Counted from the stretch's first letter, positions 51,981 through 62,625 are shown. The stretch: DNA of 64,000 nt from Arcicella rosea (GCF_014204325.1 NZ_JACHKT010000018.1:48078-112077), one strand, 5' to 3'. The notes: generated by a model not told the origin, from the sequence alone. Program-made: numbers and translations.

Positions 51981-53209
51981 CTATTTGCTGCAAACAATTA
52001 CAATCTTTTGATTTTGGGCATCGGTTGTTGCGAAAAGATAATCATCACCCCCTTCATTCAGTTTGAGCTTTTCTCTGATTTGCTTCACCGTCAAAGGAAA
52101 ATTTCTAATCGTTATATTGGCTTTATTGCCTGAAATATGTTTGGCAATTTCCTTTTTATCCAATTTACAAACAGCTTTTATTTTAAAAGTTCTTCCCTGA
52201 AAATGTTCAACCAATTGTTCAGAAGTATAAAGATGACTATGCGGTGCAATTTTTTGTAATCCAAATACCTGAGCTGTCATTCTAAAAGCACCAGATTTTA
52301 AAATCGAAGCATTGGGTTCATACAAAAATTGTTTGGGTGAACTAAAGCTAATGACAGCCGTTTTCTCTTCCGATTTCTGAAAAGTAAAAACATGTTTTTC
52401 AGGTAAATCACTTCCAGCTACAAGTACTTGTTTTGGAAAATTGATGGCTTGAATTTTGGCTTCGCCTTCAAAATCTTTTTCAAGCTTAAATAGGATTTCT
52501 TTCACTTCATTCTCTACCGCAACAACATATACTTCAGATACATTTTTCAAGCCCAAAATTGCTAAATCAATATCCAACATTGGTGATACTTTCAGTAAAA
52601 CATTATCTGTTTTCTCAAAAATTAAATCTTTAATTTTCAAGATATTAGGCTCGCAATCTTCTAGTTTTACTACTTTATTACCAGTGTCATCTCTTCGATG
52701 TGGGTCAAGATAAATCCAAGAGAATATTGTTTCACTTTGCTTTAAAAAAACTTCAGAATTTCCTCCTACAAATTGCACATTTTTAATACCCAACACTTCG
52801 TAATTATGCTGTGTAATTGTCAATAATTCACTATTTTGTTCGGTATAAAAAGCTTTTTTAAAATCTTTACTCAGATAAGCAAGGTCTATTCCCATTCCTC
52901 CCGTAAGGTCTAAAATACTTTCACCTTGCACTAAACTAGCTTTAAATTTTGCGGTAATTTCCGAGGAAGATTGTTCCAAAGAAAGCATTTTAGGAAAGAA
53001 AACATCAAGGTTTTCAGTCCACTCAGGAAGTTTATTTTTAGCTTTTTGTCTGGCTTGAATTTGTGCAACTAAATAGGGAATATTGAGATTGGGGAAACGC
53101 TTTGCTTGTAAAAGTAACTGATTAACATCATCATTGAGATGACTTTTAACAAAGGCTTTTTCTTCTTCTGAAAGTAAATATGTTGGAGACGATTCGATAA
53201 TTTTAGCAT
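51981..53209 (-). CDS. THUMP-like class I SAM methyltransferase, start displaced by one base
   Basis: The open frame with ATG begins at 52988 (335 residues) with 'MLSLEQSSSEITAKFKA', then 'ILDLTGGMGIDLAYLS' (SAM motif I) and 'IYLDPHRRD' (motif IV), ending in a THUMP-like C-domain ('ITIRNFPLTVKQIREKLKL'). Upstream in the same frame lie 71 codons that clearly belong to the family N-domain ('IPYLVAQIQARQKAKNKLPEWTENLDVFFPK') but with no ATG, GTG or TTG. An ATG at 53209 is one base out of frame: adding one A to the A4 run at 53201-53204 would give MLKIIESSPTYLLSEEE and 409 residues. So either ATT initiation or a frameshift. rRNA or tRNA methylation is likely but unproved. Confidence 0.7.
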
Positions 53210-53434
53210 TTAAGCTACAAAATTAAGCGGTAGAAATGACATTCTCGTTACGCACATTCATTTAAAGACTAAACAATGTTTGAGTTTAGGCTGTTGCTTC
53301 AATTTTAACAAAACAGAAACAGCCTATTGACAAGTAGTGATTAGTAATTAGAGATTGGCGATTATCATTTCACCAACCTAATTATCAACTATTTACAAAA
53401 ACAAAAATGTCAATTAAAATATATTTACTACTTA

Positions 53435-54697
53435 TTATTGCTCTTTTTTTACGAACTTTTTCTTTTTCTTAAATGGTTTTTTCTTAAACCCATCCGCATT
53501 CACTCTTTTGTTTGGTTGATAAACGGGAGCTTCTCCCATTCCATCTGGAAGCGGCGTTTTTGGGATTTCTCTTCCAATTAAAGTTTCAATTGCCGCAAAT
53601 TTCTTTTGGTCTTTATCATTGATAAAAGTAATTGCAACGCCTTTTGTCTCAGCACGAGCAGTTCTACCAATTCTATGAATATAATCTTCGGGGTCGTGAG
53701 GGGTGTTAAAATTAACCACTAAGTTAATTCCTTCCACATCAATTCCTCTTGAAAGAATATCTGTTCCAATCAAAATTGGCAATGATTTACTTCTGAATTC
53801 ACGAAGAATGTCTTCTCTTTCTTTCTGTTCTAAATCAGAGTGAAACGCTTTGGCTTTTAAACCAGCTTGTCGAAGTTCTTTATCTAATTGTTTTACGTTC
53901 TCTTTGGTTGAAGCAAAAATAATTACACTGCTGTATTTACCTTCTTCTAAAAGATGAGTCAACAATTTAATTTTCTGTGTATCATACACCAAATACGCTT
54001 GTTGTGAAATACCCTCAGAAGGTTTTGAAATGGAAATATTTACTTCTTCAGGATTTTTCAGAATAGTATTTGCCAACAATCTAATTTTGGGAGGCATCGT
54101 CGCCGAGAAAAGAATCGTTTGGCGATTAACGGGTAAATACTTGATAATTTTGATAATATCATCGTAAAAACCCATATCCAACATTCTGTCGGCTTCGTCT
54201 AAAATCAAATGTTTTAAATGCGAAAAGTTAATCTTCCCCATTTGTAGCAAAGCAATAAGTCTTCCAGGCGTAGCAATGATAATTTCTGCACCATCTTCTA
54301 AAGCCTTTTTCTGCTGATTCCATGCAGCACCATCACCACCTCCATAAATAGAAATAGAGCTTACTCCTGTGAAATAACCCAATCCTTCTACTTGTTGGTC
54401 GATTTGAGTGGCGAGTTCACGAGTGGGAGAAATAATCAGCGTATTGAGATGCCTTTGTTTTTCAGGCGTGTTGATAATTTTATGCAAAGTCGGCAATAAA
54501 AAAGCAGCAGTTTTACCTGTTCCAGTCTGAGCACAGGCAATTAAATCTTTATTTTGGAGAATCAGCGGAATAGCTTGTTCCTGTATTGCAGTTGGTTTGT
54601 TGTAACCCATTGAATCAAGGCCCTCTAATAGCTTTGAATCAAAGTTGAAATCTTGAAATGTCAATTTGTATTTGTTTAAAATTTGCTCGTCTAACAA
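53435..54697 (-). CDS. DEAD-box RNA helicase (RhlE-like)
   Basis: 420 residues. Q motif 'FNFDSKLLEGLDSMGYNKPTAIQEQAIP', Walker A AQTGTGKT, Ia PTRELA, DEAD box, SAT, 'HSDLEQKERE', 'GTDILSRGIDVEGINLVVNFNTP' and 'HRIGRTARAE'. The C-terminal 40 residues are Lys-rich (KKPFKKKKKFVKKEQ), an RNA-binding tail. TTG start; in-frame TGA stops just upstream. RhlE-type helicases work in ribosome assembly and RNA decay. Single gene. Confidence 0.93.
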   Translation of the reverse strand: MLDEQILNKYKLTFQDFNFDSKLLEGLDSMGYNKPTAIQEQAIPLILQNKDLIACAQTGTGKTAAFLLPTLHKIINTPEKQRHLNTLIISPTRELATQIDQQVEGLGYFTGVSSISIYGGGDGAAWNQQKKALEDGAEIIIATPGRLIALLQMGKINFSHLKHLILDEADRMLDMGFYDDIIKIIKYLPVNRQTILFSATMPPKIRLLANTILKNPEEVNISISKPSEGISQQAYLVYDTQKIKLLTHLLEEGKYSSVIIFASTKENVKQLDKELRQAGLKAKAFHSDLEQKEREDILREFRSKSLPILIGTDILSRGIDVEGINLVVNFNTPHDPEDYIHRIGRTARAETKGVAITFINDKDQKKFAAIETLIGREIPKTPLPDGMGEAPVYQPNKRVNADGFKKKPFKKKKKFVKKEQ

Positions 54698-54835
54698 GTA
54701 TTGTCTTGAACTTGTTGGCTCTCAGTAAGTATTTCAGCACGAAGAACGAACAAACGTTGATGTTCAATTTTGAAAAGATAGCTAAAATTTACGACAAATA
54801 CAAATTAACAATCCATACTCATTTATAGAAAAAAA

Positions 54836-56299
54836 CTACAAAAGCTCGGTCAAACCCGCTGTGTAAGCCAAATTTGCCAATGCTTTCTCGTATTTACTCT
54901 TCAATGATTCTACTTTTATTTTCATATCAATCAACTTACTTTCACGAGTATTGATTAAAAATAAAGTACTTTCACCAATATCAAATTTTCGCTGTTCAGC
55001 TTTTGTAAGAAGTTCTTGATTTTTAGCGGCATCTTGCTGTATGCGTAGCTGACGTTCATAGTTTCTCACTTCGTTGTAAGCAGAATATACTTCGTTCATG
55101 ATTTCACGACGAGCCAAATTCAGTTCAAAACCTGTACTTTGCTGTTTGATTCTGATTTGCTGTAATTTACCTCTTTCTTTTCTCAAGAAAAGTGGCATTA
55201 CAAACTCAAAACCGACTTTATGGTTATTCGTTGAAAAAGAATTTTCGTAAGTATAAGCAGGATTTGAGCTAAAACTATCGGCAATTAAATTGAAATTAGC
55301 GTTGAAAGTAGGCTTTAGCATTTCCTTTCTAAACTTTTCTTCAATCCCCAATTGCTGAATTTTTAAATCATATTTCTGAATTTCAGGATGTTGTGCTTTT
55401 GCCTGAGTAATCAAACCTTGCAATGTGGTTTCATCAACTTTACGAACGGCAGATAATGGCGGGAAAGCATTTTCTGGTAATTCTAGTGGCGTTTCCTTTT
55501 CATCCCACAAATAATTCGATAACGCTAAACGAGCATTTTGCAAATCTACTTGAGCTTGTTCCAAAGCAACTTCACGGTCTTGTAAAGTAATTTTTGCTTC
55601 TACGGAATCAATCGTAGCTTGTTCTCCTACTCTCGAACGTTCACGAGTTCCCACAAATCTTCGATTCGCCAAATCATACCCTTCACGTACAAATTGTAAT
55701 TGCTGATAGCTAAACCACCATTCCCAATAACTTTTTGCAGCGTATAAAATGGTTTTATTGATAAGTTTCTGACGTTCTGCTTCAGCAATATTTTTGGCTA
55801 AATTGGCTTGCTTTAACGTATTTCTTCTGGCATCAATCACTAACCCTTGTCCGATTGGAACGCTTAATCCTGCTACCATCAAACGGGAAGATTCTTCTGA
55901 CAAAAGTTTTTTACCTGAACTTTGTTCATAACCAACTTTGAAATCTACACCTGTCCAAGTTGGAATTTTCAAGGCATTTTTCCAGCGATTATAATAATCA
56001 TCGCCTTTAAAAGCCTTTCTATCAAAATCTGATGAAAGCTTTGGGTCGAAAGCACCTTTTGCTTGCATGATTTCAGCATCAGCATCCGATAAATACAAAT
56101 TGGCTTGTTTTACGGTTGGATGATTTTTTAGGACTAAGCTTTTAAAATCTTCATAACTAAAAGATGACTGTGCATTCGCTTTGGGAATACACAGTGTTAA
56201 AAGTAGGAAGAAATATATGTTGTAAAATCGTGGCACTGAAAAAACCTTCGTTTTAAAAAGTCCAGTTTGATGAACGCCACTCATTTTTGATTGTTTCAT
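54836..56299 (-). CDS. TolC family outer membrane efflux protein
   Basis: 487 residues. Signal segment about 25-44 (FLLLTLCIPKANAQ). Two repeats of the OEP fold with long coiled coils: 'SFSYEDFKSLVLKNHPTVKQANLYLSDADAEIMQAKGAFDPKL', 'IDSVEAKITLQDREVALEQAQVDLQNARLALSNYLWDEKE', and 'EIMNEVYSAYNEVRNYERQLRIQQDAAKNQELLTKAEQRKFDIGESTLFLINTRESKL'. Outer membrane tunnel of the export system encoded with the HlyD-like and ABC genes upstream (1- and 3-base gaps). Confidence 0.93.
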   Translation of the reverse strand: MKQSKMSGVHQTGLFKTKVFSVPRFYNIYFFLLLTLCIPKANAQSSFSYEDFKSLVLKNHPTVKQANLYLSDADAEIMQAKGAFDPKLSSDFDRKAFKGDDYYNRWKNALKIPTWTGVDFKVGYEQSSGKKLLSEESSRLMVAGLSVPIGQGLVIDARRNTLKQANLAKNIAEAERQKLINKTILYAAKSYWEWWFSYQQLQFVREGYDLANRRFVGTRERSRVGEQATIDSVEAKITLQDREVALEQAQVDLQNARLALSNYLWDEKETPLELPENAFPPLSAVRKVDETTLQGLITQAKAQHPEIQKYDLKIQQLGIEEKFRKEMLKPTFNANFNLIADSFSSNPAYTYENSFSTNNHKVGFEFVMPLFLRKERGKLQQIRIKQQSTGFELNLARREIMNEVYSAYNEVRNYERQLRIQQDAAKNQELLTKAEQRKFDIGESTLFLINTRESKLIDMKIKVESLKSKYEKALANLAYTAGLTELL

Positions 56300-56300
56300 T

Positions 56301-57668
56301 TTACTTGGCTTTTTTATGATTTAAAGCTCCCTCAGGCTCTTGTTTTAACGTTGGTGGAAAAGCATTTAATTGACGCCAGATTTCATACCAAACTGGTACG
56401 TCGTCAAGCATTACCCAACCTGCTACTCCAGAACCCATTCTTAATTGTTTTGGCCAATCTTGTTCGCCTTTATGGATTTTGGGAATAACTAATAAACGAT
56501 ATTCGCCTTTGGCATTATCAATTCTATCAATTACTTTCACCACACCACCAAAAGTGCCAACAGATGTTGAAGGCCAACCAGAAAACACTAAAGAAGGCCA
56601 ACCTTCAAATTGTAAACGTACTTCACGTCCTTCTGTAATTAAAGGAACGTCCATCGCTTTTACATATAATTCTACTGCCATTTCAGGGGCAAAAGGTTGA
56701 AGCGTACAAATAGATTCTCCTTCTTTGATAGTTTCACCAATACCAGCTTTTAAGGCACGAACTACATAACCTTCTTGAGGTGCTTTGATATAATATTGAT
56801 TTCTGCGAATGTCAACATTGGTAATTTTATTACTCAACTGTGATATTTCATACTGACCAGCTGCCAAAGAAGATAATGCCGAACTTTTATCTGACTGAGC
56901 TTTCGCAATTTTTTCAGCATATTCAGCACCAATTGAATTCAGTTCAATTTGGGCATTAGTTAATTCTTGACGAGAAATTGCCAATTTATTTTGCGTCGAA
57001 ACTAATTTAGCTCTTGTTTCTTGCAATTTCAATTTACGAGACTCAAACTCACTCAAGGAAACCAAACCACCATTTTTGTATTGGTCTTCGCCCCTATCAT
57101 ATCGAGTTTGTGCAATATTAAATTGAACTTGTTCAGCAATGACATCTGTACTATCAGAGGTTACTTTTAACACTCCTTGCTTTACTTTATTTTTAGCTTT
57201 TTGTAAACTGAATTTTTGATTTTGTTCTAACGCTACAATTTGTTGTTCTAGGGCTACAATCTTTGCTTGGTAACTATCTAATCCAGCTTTTTTAGCTGTT
57301 AATTGATCTTGCAAACGAGCTGGAAGATTTGGGTCAAAGTAATCGTCTTTAGTTTCAGAAATCACCAAAAGTGTATCTCCTTGTTGTACTAAATCACCTT
57401 CTTTCACCAACCATTTTTCAATTCTTCCAGAAATAATATTCTGAATATTTTGAGGTCTATCTTTGGGTGTAAAGGCAGAAATATCACCTTTTCCAGTTAC
57501 GTTTTGTTGCCAAGGTAAAAATAGCACCATTAATAAAATCACCACGATAGCCATCAGCCAACGCTTTAGCACTACTGCCGAACGTGGTGTATGAAGCGTA
57601 TTGAGCGAATGTAATTCAAACTGCTCATTTACTCGCTTACTGACACTTTGTTTTGATAAATTTAACAT
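56301..57668 (-). CDS. HlyD family periplasmic adaptor
   Basis: 455 residues. One membrane helix (about 37-52, LMAIVVILLMVLFLPW), lipoyl/barrel-sandwich halves ('GRIEKWLVKEGDLVQQGDTLLVISETKDDYFD' and 'IKAPQEGYVVRALKAGIGETIKEGESI'), a long central coiled coil (about 120-290) and a C-terminal barrel ending 'LRMGSGVAGWVMLDDVPVWYEIWRQLNAFPP'. Bridges the inner-membrane ABC subunit and TolC. It is 1 base from tolC and 3 bases from the ABC gene. Confidence 0.92.
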   Translation of the reverse strand: MLNLSKQSVSKRVNEQFELHSLNTLHTPRSAVVLKRWLMAIVVILLMVLFLPWQQNVTGKGDISAFTPKDRPQNIQNIISGRIEKWLVKEGDLVQQGDTLLVISETKDDYFDPNLPARLQDQLTAKKAGLDSYQAKIVALEQQIVALEQNQKFSLQKAKNKVKQGVLKVTSDSTDVIAEQVQFNIAQTRYDRGEDQYKNGGLVSLSEFESRKLKLQETRAKLVSTQNKLAISRQELTNAQIELNSIGAEYAEKIAKAQSDKSSALSSLAAGQYEISQLSNKITNVDIRRNQYYIKAPQEGYVVRALKAGIGETIKEGESICTLQPFAPEMAVELYVKAMDVPLITEGREVRLQFEGWPSLVFSGWPSTSVGTFGGVVKVIDRIDNAKGEYRLLVIPKIHKGEQDWPKQLRMGSGVAGWVMLDDVPVWYEIWRQLNAFPPTLKQEPEGALNHKKAK

Positions 57669-57671
57669 ATC

Positions 57672-59858
57672 TTAGTCTATTGCTTCTTGAAAATTGATGT
57701 CTTTGATTAAATCTTGATATTTCCCTTGTAATACTATTTCGCCTTCATTCAAAACGATTACTTTATCGCAAGCCGCCATCACCATTGGATCGTTTGAAAT
57801 CGTAAGGAGTGTCCAAGGATTAGATTTATCAGTTAAAAAAGCAATTGTTTTTAGACGTTCCGCTTTGTGCAATTCACGATAAATATCGGTAATCATCAAT
57901 AATTTAGGTTTCTCAACCACACATCTAGCCACTGAAATTTTAGCAATAAAACTTTCTGAAAAGCGTTTTCCACCAGCAATCATCGAAGTATTTAAGCCTT
58001 CAGGAAGTTCGGAGATGAAATCACTTAAATTTAAATTATCTAATCCCCATTTCACATCACTGTACTTTACACTTGCCCGCCCCATTGCGATGTTATCCAA
58101 CAGTGTCCCATCAAAAATGGCATCTAAAGCTAAGTTTCTTTCGATACTATCACGGATTGAATCTAATTTTACATCTCTGATTGACATGCCATTATAATTA
58201 ATTGCCCCTTCAAAATCAGTAAAAATAGCCGAAAGTATTTTCAGTAAAGTTTCTTTGCCAGAACCGTTCGTTCCTGTGATACAAATACTCTCTTTAGGTT
58301 TTATATCCAAATTAAGTTTTTTCAATACATATTTACTCTCGCCTGGATAACGGTAACTCAAATCTTTCAATTTAATATCCATTCCTTCATTTTGCTCATG
58401 GAAATTAATATTTAATCCTGATTGACGTTCCAACGGTAAATCTGTAACTAAACCCATTTTCTCGACTGCCGTTAATAAATCAAAAACGGTATCAGCCCCA
58501 GAAATTAGTTTTTCTACAGAGTTCACAACCAAAACGATGATGATTTCTGACGCCACAAATTGCCCCAATGAAATTTGTCGGTCAATAACCAATGAAGTAC
58601 CCAAAATCAATAAAACTGCCGTTATGAAAGTCTTGAAAAACACGGCATTTCCATACAAAATCAACAATACTTTAAAGTGTTTCTTTCTGTATTTCAAATA
58701 GTTATTCACCAAATAATCCATTCTTTGCATTGGCAAATTAGTAGAACCAGCCGACTTGAAAGCATATAAAGTACGGGCAATATCTTCTAACCATTGTGCT
58801 ACTTTGTATTTGTATTTAGATTCTGCCAAGCTAGTTTCCATTCCTTTTGCAGCATTCAAATACACCACAAAAGTGACGATAGCGATGGTTAAAAAACCAA
58901 ATGCGATAAAGTAAGGATGATACAACGACAATAAAATAATACCGAAGAGAATCTGAATAAGAGCGGCAGTAATATCAATTAATACTTTAGGAAGCGCTTT
59001 TTGAACATTAAGAATATCAAAAAAACGGTTCATTAATTCAGGAGCATAAGAGCCTAGAAGGTCTTCAGACTTTACTCTTGGAATACGATAGGTGAATTCA
59101 AAAGCAGCTTTGGCAAATACTCTTCTTTGCAATACTTCTACCAAAGTTTGTTGGTAAATCTGTAAAACGCCTGTAATTGTAACCCCCAGAATTACGATGG
59201 TAATTAAGACATATACTGAGCTAAAGGCCATACCACCAGATACTAGCCCGATAATTGCTTGAATTCCTAGTGGCAAGGTTAGGCTGATAATCCCGACGAC
59301 GATGGCATAAATGTAAATATAACCAATGTCTTTGCGTTCTGCACCTAGCATTCTGAACAAACGCTTCATTGGGCTTAGGTCTTCAGGGACAGGCGTATCA
59401 TCAATATTTTCCAAAGGATATACAACGAGAAATCTTACTTTCCCATCTTTGGTGCTATCTGCCTGATTAGTGACTTTTGCAGGATTGAAAGATTGATTTT
59501 CATCAATTTCTTCTACCCCTTTATCATCTACAAACTGATAAAAAAAAGGTTTGCTGTTTTTAAGTTGTCTGCCTGCAAAAATGGTTTTAACGCCGTCCTT
59601 GCTTTCATCAAAAAAAATTACAGGGTGGTTATTCGCTTGAATAAGCTCTTTAAAACCTTGCTCATTAGCATAGTTTTCTACTACTAAGAATTTTTGTTTA
59701 CGGGCTGCTTGAGTAAGTGCGTTTACAAAATCATCAATTTCGTTTGCTTTAAACGTTGTTTGCTTCGAAAGTGGTGATTGATACGCAAAGTTATCAAAAT
59801 CAGTACCGTAAAACTCGGTTAGTTTCTTAACAATAAGGCTTAACTGAGTGGATTGCAT
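57672..59858 (-). CDS. Type I secretion-like ABC protein with degenerate ATPase
   Basis: 728 residues: an N-terminal C39-like domain without catalytic Cys (about 1-150), six membrane helices (about 175-460) and a nucleotide-binding domain (about 490-725). Key residues are altered: Walker A is GTNGSGKET (E536 in place of Ser/Thr), signature A628-G-G-K instead of SGGQ, the Walker B end 'LLMIT657-D658' lacks the D-E pair, and the switch His is Asn689. The fold is kept, but ATP hydrolysis looks weak or absent. First gene of the three-gene export operon. Substrate unknown. Confidence 0.85.
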   Translation of the reverse strand: MQSTQLSLIVKKLTEFYGTDFDNFAYQSPLSKQTTFKANEIDDFVNALTQAARKQKFLVVENYANEQGFKELIQANNHPVIFFDESKDGVKTIFAGRQLKNSKPFFYQFVDDKGVEEIDENQSFNPAKVTNQADSTKDGKVRFLVVYPLENIDDTPVPEDLSPMKRLFRMLGAERKDIGYIYIYAIVVGIISLTLPLGIQAIIGLVSGGMAFSSVYVLITIVILGVTITGVLQIYQQTLVEVLQRRVFAKAAFEFTYRIPRVKSEDLLGSYAPELMNRFFDILNVQKALPKVLIDITAALIQILFGIILLSLYHPYFIAFGFLTIAIVTFVVYLNAAKGMETSLAESKYKYKVAQWLEDIARTLYAFKSAGSTNLPMQRMDYLVNNYLKYRKKHFKVLLILYGNAVFFKTFITAVLLILGTSLVIDRQISLGQFVASEIIIVLVVNSVEKLISGADTVFDLLTAVEKMGLVTDLPLERQSGLNINFHEQNEGMDIKLKDLSYRYPGESKYVLKKLNLDIKPKESICITGTNGSGKETLLKILSAIFTDFEGAINYNGMSIRDVKLDSIRDSIERNLALDAIFDGTLLDNIAMGRASVKYSDVKWGLDNLNLSDFISELPEGLNTSMIAGGKRFSESFIAKISVARCVVEKPKLLMITDIYRELHKAERLKTIAFLTDKSNPWTLLTISNDPMVMAACDKVIVLNEGEIVLQGKYQDLIKDINFQEAID

Positions 59859-60181
59859 ATTTTTCTTGTTTGAATGTGTAATATTTATTGATTTATTAAT
59901 GGAATAATCGCATTTTAATTGTTATGACAACGAAATTAATTGTTTTGTTTAGAAAAATTCTAAATAATTGATAGGCGGTTTATATCAACAATAAAGTTAA
60001 GATTTATCAATAAGAAATAATTGTACCAAAGTTTGTTTGTAAATTTACTGTTCATTTTTTTATAATTCTCAACATCTGTTCTATCAATAATTTTTAATTG
60101 ATTCTATCCGTTTGAATCATTAATGACCATACACTGAAACTTTATGAAACTTATACTAGATTCAGAAACAAAACAATCAAT
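59859..60181. other. 323-base spacer between export operon and DUF5686 gene
   Basis: Divergent promoter region, very AT-rich. One dyad, TTTAGAA-N3-TTCTAAA (59948-59964), could be an operator. I see no exact TAnnTTTG box, no RNA gene and no small protein. Confidence 0.5.
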
Positions 60182-62602
60182 ATGTTCATAAAAAAAATAA
60201 TTGCTTTATTTATATTTTTGACCTTCAATTTATATAATAATTCATTCGCTTTTCAAAAAAACAATGCTGATTCAAACTTAAATGCTAATAGTATCATTCA
60301 AAAAGCAATTGAGCTTGCTCCGCTTCATGATAAAGCATTTGTTAATTATCAAGCAGAAGTATTTATCCAAAATGCTGCAAAGTGGACGCAAATTCCGGGC
60401 TTATGGAAACCAATTTTGAAGAATGAAGGTATCGAAGAAAATCTTCTTTACCAATCTGAGTCTTTTGCTCAATTCTCAGTAAGTGCTGATAACACTTATC
60501 ATTTTATCAACAAAGCTATAAGAAATAATTATCATACTGAAGCACGTCCTGATAAATACATAAATCCCAATTTTTACAAAGCTACTTTAGGAACAAATGC
60601 CATTTCGCCACTTTCGCCTAAGGCTTTCCAATATTATGATTTTGAATATTTAGGTACTGAAATCATCAACCAAGTAAAAATTCATCAAATAAAAGTTATT
60701 CCTAAAAACAATAACGACGAAAAAGTATTTAGTGGTATTATTTCCCTAACTGATGTAGATTTTTTTCTACAAAGTGTGGAATTAAAAGTAAAAAACTATA
60801 ATATTTCCTACCAAATACAAGTAAAATATATACCATTTAATACTCAATGGGTGCCAGAACATTTTCAAATTACTGCCACTGGTACTTTGATGGGTTTTGA
60901 AGGCGAATATACTTACAAAGCTAAAGTTCGGAATTATCAGAGTATTATTCATAAAATAATTCCTGAATTAATTCGCCCTAATGAAGATGAATTCAAGGAA
61001 ATCGTCAATATTCAAGAACGTAATTTTGAGGTTCAGCAATTCAAACAAGTAATGTCTGCACTGAGTACCAACCTTAAAAACCAATGGAGTGATGCCAACA
61101 TTGCTTCTGGGTTAAGACGTTATGACAAAATTGAAATTGCTCCAGAAGCTGATATTCAAAACGATAATGTTTGGTATGAGTTGAAGCTCAATTCAGATTT
61201 TAAAGCTTTCACTCCCGACTTACCGATTAGTTCATACAATAAAAACTCACTTCCATTACAACCTGACGAGTTTTCAACTTATCGACAAGCCAATCAAAAA
61301 TTTGGTGTCGGAAGTGTCTTGTTCAGTCGGTCATACTTTTGGGGAAACACCAAAAGGGGCTATTATCCTTATGAAATCTATTACAAATCTCCTGTTTTAG
61401 ATTTCAACTTTAATACCGTCGAAGGATTTGTTTACAATACTGGTGCATTGTTTCGCTATCGTAGAAACCGTTATGATTGGTGGGAAATTGACCCAACGTG
61501 GCGTTATTCAGTAACACAGAATCGTTCTTTGGGAATGGTGAAAATTCGTTGGAAAACACAAAGAGAAGATTTTAGTGTTTCAGGAGGTTCATACATTTCT
61601 CAATACAATGTAGATACTCCTGTTGCTTTAGACTTAAACTCTCTTTCAACGCTTTTACTCAAGAAAAACTTCGTCAAAATCTATGAAAAAGATTTTGTCA
61701 ATCTTTCTTATAACGACCGTTTTTCAAATACTTTTGGTATCAAAACTTCATTGGAATGGGCAAGGCGTTATCCTTTAGAAAACACGACCAATTATTACTG
61801 GATTAACTATGCTGGCGATTCATACTCCCCAAATTTTCCTCAAAACAAAGAAATTACAAATACAAAATTCCAAAATAACGATGCTTTCTTAGCAAGTTTC
61901 CAGATTAATTATCGCCCTACGCTCAAAAAACAATACCGTAACAGTATTCGTTATGTAGATTTTTCTTCATCACCTTTGATTACTTTTAAATATCGTGGAG
62001 CGATTCCTAAAGTATTTGGTACGGAAATGGATTTCCACACCATAGAATTGGGAATCACACACAACTTCCCGCTAGGCATCAATTCAAATTTTAATTATAT
62101 CGCCCAAGCTGGTACTTTTTTAAGTGCCAACAAAATGACCTTTGCAGATTATAAGCACTTCAACGGAAATAATAACATGATTTCTATTGGTGATGCACTT
62201 ACCACACATCGTTTGGTTGGTTTTTATGATAATTATATTTGGGGTGTAAGTAAAAAGCTGATTGACCCATTTTACTTTTCAACCAATGGCTCATACATCG
62301 ACATCATGACAATGGTCGGACTCAGAAAATTCGCCTTAACGCAATCAACTAGAATCCGTAACAAAGGTATTCGTGAAGAACTTTTTGCCAACTATCTTTA
62401 TACAGCTAATAGAGATATTCATAATGTAGAAGTAGGTTATGGAATCGACGGAATATTACGCATACTAAGAGTTGAGGCTGTTTTTGCATATAATAACAGA
62501 GGTTTGCCAAACAAAGATTTCACCAAGTTTCAAAATACACAATTTGGCATCAGAATTTCACTAAATTCAAGAGTTCGTGGAGGAGTAACGCCTGATTGGT
62601 GA
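60182..62602 (+). CDS. DUF5686 family protein
   Basis: 806 residues. Signal peptide (about 1-24, ending SFAFQ). 'ANSIIQKAIELAPLHDKAFVNYQAEVFIQNAAKW' opens the DUF5686 part, followed by 'YDFEYLGTEIINQVKIHQIKVIPKNNNDEKVFSGIISLTDVDFFLQSVELKV' and a C-terminal barrel-like half (about 370-806) ending 'FGIRISLNSRVRGGVTPDW'. Many DUF5686 proteins carry a carboxypeptidase-regulatory domain at the front; here it is missing. Outer membrane location likely, function unknown. Single gene with own terminator. Confidence 0.85.
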   Translation: MFIKKIIALFIFLTFNLYNNSFAFQKNNADSNLNANSIIQKAIELAPLHDKAFVNYQAEVFIQNAAKWTQIPGLWKPILKNEGIEENLLYQSESFAQFSVSADNTYHFINKAIRNNYHTEARPDKYINPNFYKATLGTNAISPLSPKAFQYYDFEYLGTEIINQVKIHQIKVIPKNNNDEKVFSGIISLTDVDFFLQSVELKVKNYNISYQIQVKYIPFNTQWVPEHFQITATGTLMGFEGEYTYKAKVRNYQSIIHKIIPELIRPNEDEFKEIVNIQERNFEVQQFKQVMSALSTNLKNQWSDANIASGLRRYDKIEIAPEADIQNDNVWYELKLNSDFKAFTPDLPISSYNKNSLPLQPDEFSTYRQANQKFGVGSVLFSRSYFWGNTKRGYYPYEIYYKSPVLDFNFNTVEGFVYNTGALFRYRRNRYDWWEIDPTWRYSVTQNRSLGMVKIRWKTQREDFSVSGGSYISQYNVDTPVALDLNSLSTLLLKKNFVKIYEKDFVNLSYNDRFSNTFGIKTSLEWARRYPLENTTNYYWINYAGDSYSPNFPQNKEITNTKFQNNDAFLASFQINYRPTLKKQYRNSIRYVDFSSSPLITFKYRGAIPKVFGTEMDFHTIELGITHNFPLGINSNFNYIAQAGTFLSANKMTFADYKHFNGNNNMISIGDALTTHRLVGFYDNYIWGVSKKLIDPFYFSTNGSYIDIMTMVGLRKFALTQSTRIRNKGIREELFANYLYTANRDIHNVEVGYGIDGILRILRVEAVFAYNNRGLPNKDFTKFQNTQFGIRISLNSRVRGGVTPDW

Positions 62603-62625
62603 TAAACATAAATCATCATTTTCTT

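Noticed and set aside
57672..59858. Pseudogene call for the ABC protein
   Set aside because: Motifs are changed, but the frame is intact over 728 codons, membrane helices are regular and the operon spacing is tight; degeneracy may be a family trait.
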